Source: Sulfurovum sp. UBA4779 (GTDB lineage: Bacteria; Campylobacterota; Campylobacteria; Campylobacterales; Sulfurovaceae). From it: 64,000 nucleotides of DNA. The stretch is from NCBI GenBank assembly GCA_002403155.1, contig DHHF01000008.1, positions 366,303 through 430,302 on the forward strand, read 5' to 3'. Below, piece after piece: positions 59,069 through 64,000 of the stretch. The translations under genes and the position numbers were made by a program. Each line of letters starts with the position of its first letter. Position 1 is the stretch's first letter. The notes below the pieces were generated by a model, which did no database searches, was not told the DNA's origin, and saw only the letters and a program-made list of their open reading frames with translations.

Positions 59069-60388
59069 TTAGAAATTATAGTTTACGATAAATCGATACT
59101 CATCCCAGTCTGTACCCGGTGCAAAATCGGTCGTAAAGTTGGCTCTGAGTTTAAACTCGACATTTTTCATGGATTCGGGTATATAAGAGAAATCAAGCCC
59201 GCTCTCTTCGGCTTCCCATGCAGTACCTGACTGATAAGTATTGGCCGAACCGATATCAAAAGATGCATAATACGCTGTCGCAACCAACGGCATGCCAAGG
59301 TCTTTGAAGTTGTAGCTTGCGGCCACTTTCCATGCGTCCGTATCTGCAAAGAACATGTGTCTTGTCACCATCCCTTGCGTGAAAGCAGGCATACCGCCCC
59401 ATGGGCTGATAATCCCGCCGTGTGTTACGGTAGCATCATCCGATCCGGTCGTTGAAAATGCCGCATATCCGCTGAGCGCATTATAGGCTGCGCCCAGTTT
59501 GGCGCCAAAATAGTTGCTCTCTACATCTCCGGCAAGCTCGTCGCCCACTTCGCTCTCATAGATGTATTGTGCGGAAGCGTTCATTTTTACTGCGCTATTG
59601 AGCAGGCAGTCCCATCCGTAATCTGCCTGAAGATAGAGCGCATTAAGGATATCGTGCGCATAGTAGTCCCACGCCTGAAGCGTCAAACCGGGGATGCCTT
59701 TGTAGATCGCCGCTGCCGCGGTGACACCGTCGGTATCGTTCCCTGCCCCCAATGCAACCTCGCCCATATCTTCAAAATTACCGCTTTGGGCAGCAACAGT
59801 ACCAAGACCATAGCCACTTTGAAGTCCCAACATACTGTTATCATAAATGTTACTAAATGTTCCTGCAGTCTCTTTGGTCACATGCGCCAAGATAAGAGTG
59901 GTGTCTTTCAGATCGGTATTGCTGAGTACCGCCGCTTCAAAAAGGTTGGGCAGCATTCTGGCTTCATCGCTGCCTGCCATCGGCGTATCCAGTCTTTGTC
60001 GGCCTATTTTGAAAGTAGTGTTGTTTCTTTTGTAGTTCATGTACAGTTCGCCCAAGAATGTATAAGAATCCAAACCGTCTCCAAAAAGCGAAGGATCATA
60101 GCTGGTTGATTCATTCGCGCTGCCGTGGATATCTACTTTGTTGGTAGAGTACCCTTTCGCGCCGATGCTTAGTCCATACAATGGTGCAGTTTCGTATCCG
60201 AAATATCCGCCTATCGACAGAGAGTTACGATTGATTGTGGCTCCTGTATTATAGGTTCTATCGATATAGAATGTTCTAAATACACCTGAAAAATCACCTT
60301 CCGTCAAGGCCTCTTCTAGTGTTTCGGCCGCCATAGCATTGCATGAAAGCGTAGCTATTGTAACCAAACTTAACGTAATTTTTTTCAT
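59069..60388 (-). CDS. OprD-type outer membrane porin
   Basis: 439 residues. Signal peptide (MKKITLSLVTIATLSCNAMA), then a barrel of alternating strands with the OprD-type start FSGVFRTFYIDRTYNT, KIGRQRLDTPMAGSDEARMLP near residue 130, and a C-terminal Phe (YRFIVNYNF) as needed for outer membrane insertion. OprD porins admit small organic acids or amino acids, consistent with acetate import by ActP. It starts the porin-DUF485-ActP operon, with a 141-base gap upstream. Confidence 0.85.
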   Translation of the reverse strand: MKKITLSLVTIATLSCNAMAAETLEEALTEGDFSGVFRTFYIDRTYNTGATINRNSLSIGGYFGYETAPLYGLSIGAKGYSTNKVDIHGSANESTSYDPSLFGDGLDSYTFLGELYMNYKRNNTTFKIGRQRLDTPMAGSDEARMLPNLFEAAVLSNTDLKDTTLILAHVTKETAGTFSNIYDNSMLGLQSGYGLGTVAAQSGNFEDMGEVALGAGNDTDGVTAAAAIYKGIPGLTLQAWDYYAHDILNALYLQADYGWDCLLNSAVKMNASAQYIYESEVGDELAGDVESNYFGAKLGAAYNALSGYAAFSTTGSDDATVTHGGIISPWGGMPAFTQGMVTRHMFFADTDAWKVAASYNFKDLGMPLVATAYYASFDIGSANTYQSGTAWEAEESGLDFSYIPESMKNVEFKLRANFTTDFAPGTDWDEYRFIVNYNF

Positions 60389-60529
60389 TTTTCCTCCAAA
60401 TTAGTTTTTGACACACCTATTATGAGTGTTAAAAATAGCATTAACATAGCATTGGGTAAAAAAACAGAAATAAAGCAAATACAATGTGTACTCATGTATA
60501 GTTTCGTTACATCAAAATAAAAAAACGGC

Positions 60530-61192
60530 CTATTTGATACGTTTTAGCCGATAGCCTACCCCTTTGAGGCTTTCGATTATATCCTCTTTAAGGATCTGTC
60601 TCACCCTGTGCATTTCCGCTCTTATGGTGGCATTGTCGATATCGTTTCTGTCCCACACATCATAGCGCAGCATGTCAAAATCGACTATTTTTTCTATATT
60701 GGAAGCAAGCAGTTCGATGATCTGCGCCTGCTTTAGGGTAAGCGTTTGTTCTTCGCTGTCAAAAAAAAGCCGTTTATTTTGCAGATCATAGGTGTACATT
60801 TTGCTGATTTTGACATGCGTTTTTGAAGTGATGTCCGCCATTTTAAGCAAACGGTCGATATGCAAGGAAAGTTCTTTGAGGTGAAACGGCTTTTTGAGAT
60901 AATCATAACATCCAAGCTCATACGCTTTGCTGATCTGCTCGATCTGCGTAATCGCCGAAATAAAGATCGTAGGGATATATATCTTGTCATTTTGAAGCTT
61001 TTCCAAAAGCGCAAGGCCGTTTAGGGAGGGGGTATTGATATCAAGGATCAGCAAATCATATCCGTCTTGGCTGATCGTCTCGTATGCTTCCATGCCGTCT
61101 TCGCCCATATGTACAAGATAGCCGGTCTGCGTCAGATATTCTGCGATGGCGCTTTGGAGCATCTTTTCATCTTCCAGCAAAAAAACTTTCAT
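60530..61192 (-). CDS. OmpR-family response regulator
   Basis: 220 residues. Receiver domain with phosphoacceptor Asp in LLILDINTPSLNGLALL near residue 52, Thr/Ser and Lys (KKPFHLKEL) near 100, and a winged-helix DNA-binding domain (LTLKQAQIIELLASN to LKGVGYRLKRI). It shares four bases with the kinase gene, so it is the cognate regulator, and faces the porin-actP-acs operon from 141 bases away, which is presumably its target. Other targets are possible. Confidence 0.9.
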   Translation of the reverse strand: MKVFLLEDEKMLQSAIAEYLTQTGYLVHMGEDGMEAYETISQDGYDLLILDINTPSLNGLALLEKLQNDKIYIPTIFISAITQIEQISKAYELGCYDYLKKPFHLKELSLHIDRLLKMADITSKTHVKISKMYTYDLQNKRLFFDSEEQTLTLKQAQIIELLASNIEKIVDFDMLRYDVWDRNDIDNATIRAEMHRVRQILKEDIIESLKGVGYRLKRIK

Positions 61193-62784
61193 AAGGATAC
61201 CTTTTTAAAATAGTAAGAAAAAGCAGTAAGCTCCTCGTTTGAATCCACCTCTATCTTGATATTCTCTTTTTGGCAAATCCCCCCTACGATCTCCAGCCCC
61301 AGACCAAATCCGCCTGCTTTGGTCTGCTCTTGATGGAAGGCTTCAAAAATTTGCTTTGTGTTTTCTATCTTCTTTGAGTGCGTAAAAAATTGCAATGCGA
61401 TCATATTTTCCTTTTCATAGAGTTTGATTTGTATGTCCGTTGATTTTTTGGCATATTTGATTGCATTGGATAGATTGTTGTCGATGATGCGCTGCAGCTC
61501 TATCTCATTGAAATAGACCATCACCCGATCTTTGATCTCTTCTTGTATTTTGTGTCCGTTGCCTACGGCTATCTCCTCGAAAAATACGATGCGCTCATGC
61601 AAAAAAGAAGAAAAATCGATCCATCGTTTCTCATAGACGATGCGGTCTTTTTTTACCATATAGCTTAAATCATCGTAGATATTGGCGATCATCTTGCTGG
61701 CTGCTTCTATCTTGGAAAGGTAGTCGTTTTGCCCGTATTTCATCTTATAGATGTCTATGTGTGTCATGATGACGGCCAAAGGCGTATTGATCTCATGGAT
61801 AGAGTGCTTGATAAAACTGTCCTGCATGCTTACAAGCTGCTTATTGTACTCCATCTGTTTTTGCAGTTTTGCTGTTTTTTCCAAAACTTTTTTCTCCAAA
61901 GAGGCGTTGAGTTTTTGAAGTTCATAATTTTTTCGATGTACCGCACTTACCATCTCATTGACATACTCAACCAAGATGTGAAATTCTTTGAAATAGATCT
62001 GTTTTTTGTCGATCACGATGTAGTGCTTGACGGATTTTTTGAAAAAGTCTCTGAAAGTATCTATCTCGTGGCGGATAATCTCATTGATCAGTTTCATCCC
62101 CGCAAAAGCAAAACCGAACAAGATCGTAGCAAGCGTCAAAATCTCCATCATGTACTTGATAAGGCGCTCTTTTAAAACATGCTTTCTCTCTACCAACAGC
62201 CCTTCGATCTCGTCAAGATACACTCCCGTGCCGACTAGCCAGCCCCACGGTTCAAAGATCGTAACATAAGAAATCTTTTGAGAAAGTTTTTTGGTAACGG
62301 GGTTGTCCCAAAGATATTCGACATATCCCCCTCCCTCTTTGGCTTGTTTGATAAGCTTGTCGAGCACGTTAAAGCCGTTTGCATCTCCCAGCTGTGTTAT
62401 TTTTTCATTGAGATTTTTCGGTTTGTTCGGATCGGAGATGTTTTCTCCCTCCAGCGAGTAGATAAACACATAGTTGCTGCTGTTCTTTTTGCTGAAAAGA
62501 TGCTCGATCGAGCTGATGATCTTTTCTCTGAGGATCATTTGGTTTTGGTCTTTGGATCTGTCATATTCATAGCGGATATAAGTTAAAACCCGCTGCGCTT
62601 CGTCTTGAATATGTTTTTTTTGTGCCGTCAGATAGTTTTGGCGCAGCAGCACCTCTTCCTGCTCAAAGTCCCTATACTCCTCAAAAATGACAAGAAACGT
62701 AAAAAGAATGGCAAACAAAAAAAGAATGGCGACACCATAGAGATTGATCGCGCTCAGGCTGATTTTTTGAAAATATTTTTTCAT
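61189..62784 (-). CDS. Cache-domain sensor histidine kinase
   Basis: 531 residues. Two membrane segments (about 15-35 and 205-225) enclose a periplasmic Cache domain containing NYVFIYSLEG near 100 and VTIFEPWGWLVGTGVYLDEIEGL near 175, typical of sCache_2/dCache proteins that bind small organic ligands. A coiled coil leads to the kinase core: HSIHEINTPLAVIMTHI with the phosphoacceptor His, the N box NNLSNAIKYAKKS and G box GGFGLGLEIV. It likely senses acetate or another carboxylate and phosphorylates the adjacent regulator. Confidence 0.9.
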   Translation of the reverse strand: MKKYFQKISLSAINLYGVAILFLFAILFTFLVIFEEYRDFEQEEVLLRQNYLTAQKKHIQDEAQRVLTYIRYEYDRSKDQNQMILREKIISSIEHLFSKKNSSNYVFIYSLEGENISDPNKPKNLNEKITQLGDANGFNVLDKLIKQAKEGGGYVEYLWDNPVTKKLSQKISYVTIFEPWGWLVGTGVYLDEIEGLLVERKHVLKERLIKYMMEILTLATILFGFAFAGMKLINEIIRHEIDTFRDFFKKSVKHYIVIDKKQIYFKEFHILVEYVNEMVSAVHRKNYELQKLNASLEKKVLEKTAKLQKQMEYNKQLVSMQDSFIKHSIHEINTPLAVIMTHIDIYKMKYGQNDYLSKIEAASKMIANIYDDLSYMVKKDRIVYEKRWIDFSSFLHERIVFFEEIAVGNGHKIQEEIKDRVMVYFNEIELQRIIDNNLSNAIKYAKKSTDIQIKLYEKENMIALQFFTHSKKIENTKQIFEAFHQEQTKAGGFGLGLEIVGGICQKENIKIEVDSNEELTAFSYYFKKVSL

Positions 62785-62811
62785 TCTCTTTTTAGGTTCG
62801 CCTTTGTTTGA

Positions 62812-63843
62812 TTAGATGATGATCTTGTTGACGACATTGAGCCCAAATCCGCTCAGCCCTACAAATTCGGTCTCTTTGTTGGTTGTAAGAAGATTGATGT
62901 TTTTGATGCCAAGGTCTTTGAGTATCTGTGCCCCTACCCCAAACTCTTTGGCTTGTTCGTGGGAAATGGTTTTGGTATCCAAAAAGATCAGCGTTCCGCC
63001 GTTGGTTTTAAGATAATCGATAGCATTGCAAAGGGTATTGAAACGTTTGTCATCCAAGACAAGGTCGATATCGGAGCCTATGTTGTGGAATTTGACGTTG
63101 GAAGTTTCGTGTACTTTATAAAACTGGATAACGGTATGTAGTCTCTCTAGATGGTCTACATATACCATCTTTTTTACTTTTGTGCCTCTCAGTTCGCTCT
63201 CTTCGGAAATTTGGCATCTGACAAGCTTTTCGTTTGCTAGCCGGTACTCGACGATATCGGAAATGTACACGATCGATAAATGATGTTTTGCCGAAAAGCT
63301 TTTAAGATCATCCATCCGCGCCATCGTGCCGTCATCTTTGATGATCTCGCATATCACCGCAGCCGGAGCAAGCCCTGCAAGTTTGCAAAGGTCGACCGAG
63401 CCTTCCGTATGCCCGGTGCGCACCAGCACGCCCCCGTCTTTGGCGATCAGAGGGAAGATATGCCCCGGACGCACGAAATCCTCAGCCACGGTCAAAGGAT
63501 GGGCAAGCTTGCGGATACAATCATCCCTCTCGTGCGCAGAGATGCCTGTCGTAGCTGTTTTTGAGTCTATGGAAACGGTAAAAGCCGTTTCATGTTTTGA
63601 AATGTTGCGGCTCACCATCGGCATCAGATCGAGTTTGGCAGCTATCTCTTTGGTGATAGGCGCGCAGATAAGCCCCCTTGCTTCTTTTGCCATGAAGTTC
63701 ACAAGCTCAGGAGTAGAAAAAGTTGCAGCATAAACAAGGTCCCCTTCATTTTCTCTGTCTTCATCATCCATCATGATGACCATCTTCCCATGTTTGATAT
63801 CCTCTATCGCCTGCTCTACTCTTTTGATCGCCTCTTGTGACAT
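62812..63843 (-). CDS. ribBA: RibBA with degenerate GTP cyclohydrolase domain
   Basis: 343 residues. The first 205 are a complete 3,4-dihydroxy-2-butanone-4-phosphate synthase: MMDDEDRENEGDLVYA near residue 20, RGLICAPITK near 60, LLVxTGHTEGSVDLC-type GGVLVRTGHTEGSVDL near 135. Residues 205-343 correspond to GTP cyclohydrolase II by position, but the zinc Cys triad and the Asp-Arg pair are not seen, so only the RibB activity is likely. A separate RibA is therefore expected elsewhere. This is the known situation in Helicobacter and relatives. Confidence 0.88.
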   Translation of the reverse strand: MSQEAIKRVEQAIEDIKHGKMVIMMDDEDRENEGDLVYAATFSTPELVNFMAKEARGLICAPITKEIAAKLDLMPMVSRNISKHETAFTVSIDSKTATTGISAHERDDCIRKLAHPLTVAEDFVRPGHIFPLIAKDGGVLVRTGHTEGSVDLCKLAGLAPAAVICEIIKDDGTMARMDDLKSFSAKHHLSIVYISDIVEYRLANEKLVRCQISEESELRGTKVKKMVYVDHLERLHTVIQFYKVHETSNVKFHNIGSDIDLVLDDKRFNTLCNAIDYLKTNGGTLIFLDTKTISHEQAKEFGVGAQILKDLGIKNINLLTTNKETEFVGLSGFGLNVVNKIII

Positions 63844-64000
63844 CTTTTCATATCTCCCCGGTTTTTTACTTATTTTAAATTGATTAATGAAACAAACATT
63901 ATACCTTGTTGCACTTTATTTCACAACTTTTATGATTTTTTTACAAATGGGTCTTGACATGTGTGTCTCTTTGGGGTATAATGCCGTCCACATAAGCAGT
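63844..64000. other. intergenic region before the right edge
   Basis: AT-rich leader region. Leftward it holds the ribBA promoter and ribosome site (AAGATG region at 63840); rightward it holds the consensus promoter at 63954. The first 18 bases of the downstream transcript end at the window edge, without a recognisable gene. Confidence 0.5.
63954..63982 (+). promoter_or_regulatory. consensus sigma-70 promoter facing out of the window
   Basis: TTGACA (63954-63959), a 17-base spacer and TATAAT (63977-63982), followed by GCCGTCC. Both hexamers are perfect, as found before rRNA or tRNA genes; no other promoter in the window apart from the TetR one is this strong. Confidence 0.85.

Noticed and set aside
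1..64000. tRNA, rRNA, tmRNA or riboswitch genes
   Set aside because: I looked for T-arm-like GTTCAAATC/GTTCGAATC boxes and conserved cores in the intergenic stretches and found none; the longest gaps are accounted for above.

Overview
The window is a chromosomal segment of a free-living, respiring member of the Campylobacterota (a Sulfurimonas/Sulfuricurvum-like relative is my best guess; the genus cannot be fixed from sequence alone). Evidence: a non-classical succinate dehydrogenase (SdhA, SdhB with two CxxCxxCxxxC clusters, SdhE with CCG domains), a MagIII-type 3-methyladenine glycosylase, RibBA with a decayed cyclohydrolase half, an OprD-type porin and a compact AT-leaning host genome. 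The first 12.3-12.8 kb is very different in base composition (visibly GC-richer) and is the early end of a Mu-like transposable prophage.

Region 1 (1 to about 12.6 kb): Mu-like prophage, cut by the left window edge. A CI/LexA-type repressor (11650-12300, +) faces away from a leftward operon: Ner-like regulator, MuA-type DDE transposase, MuB-type ATPase, a run of very small Cys-rich genes, DUF3164 protein, M15 endolysin, RecA-like ATPase, GemA, zinc ribbon, MuF head protein with a possible C-terminal toxin domain, HK97 gp10-like protein and further zinc-ribbon proteins. The repressor/ner intergenic region carries several perfect inverted repeats. The prophage end lies somewhere in 12301-12858.

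Region 2 (12.8-21.5 kb): a TetR-regulated methyltransferase with four operator palindromes, a haem-binding protein, a tandem-duplicated EF-hand protein, a BaiN/HI0933-like flavoprotein, ProB, a secreted rhodanese, small membrane and coiled proteins, MogA and a zinc-ribbon membrane protein. Region 3 (21.5-26.3 kb): a defence-type pair, a Fic AMPylase-family protein and a single-chain restriction-methylation-specificity enzyme into which palindromic repeat elements have been inserted in frame.

Region 4 (26.5-46.3 kb): housekeeping genes: cardiolipin synthase, EEP nuclease/phosphatase, SDR, MagIII, DUF819 transporter, a murein-peptide recycling pair (dipeptide epimerase plus SH3/NlpC-P60 peptidase), RsmD, rhodanese, NYN-LOTUS protein, L,D-transpeptidase, UvrD-type helicase, MurA, an M6 metalloprotease with a stand-alone propeptide-like partner, TruD and ThiL.

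Region 5 (46.3-64 kb): energy and acetate metabolism. sdhABE, a haem-binding protein, superoxide reductase with a PerR/Fur-like box, AhpD-like protein, family 4 uracil-DNA glycosylase, then a leftward acetate locus: OprD porin, DUF485 protein, ActP, cNMP/CBS/DUF294 protein, DnaQ-like exonuclease and Acs, with a Cache-type two-component system immediately upstream. RibBA closes the window, followed by a consensus promoter firing rightward out of the window.
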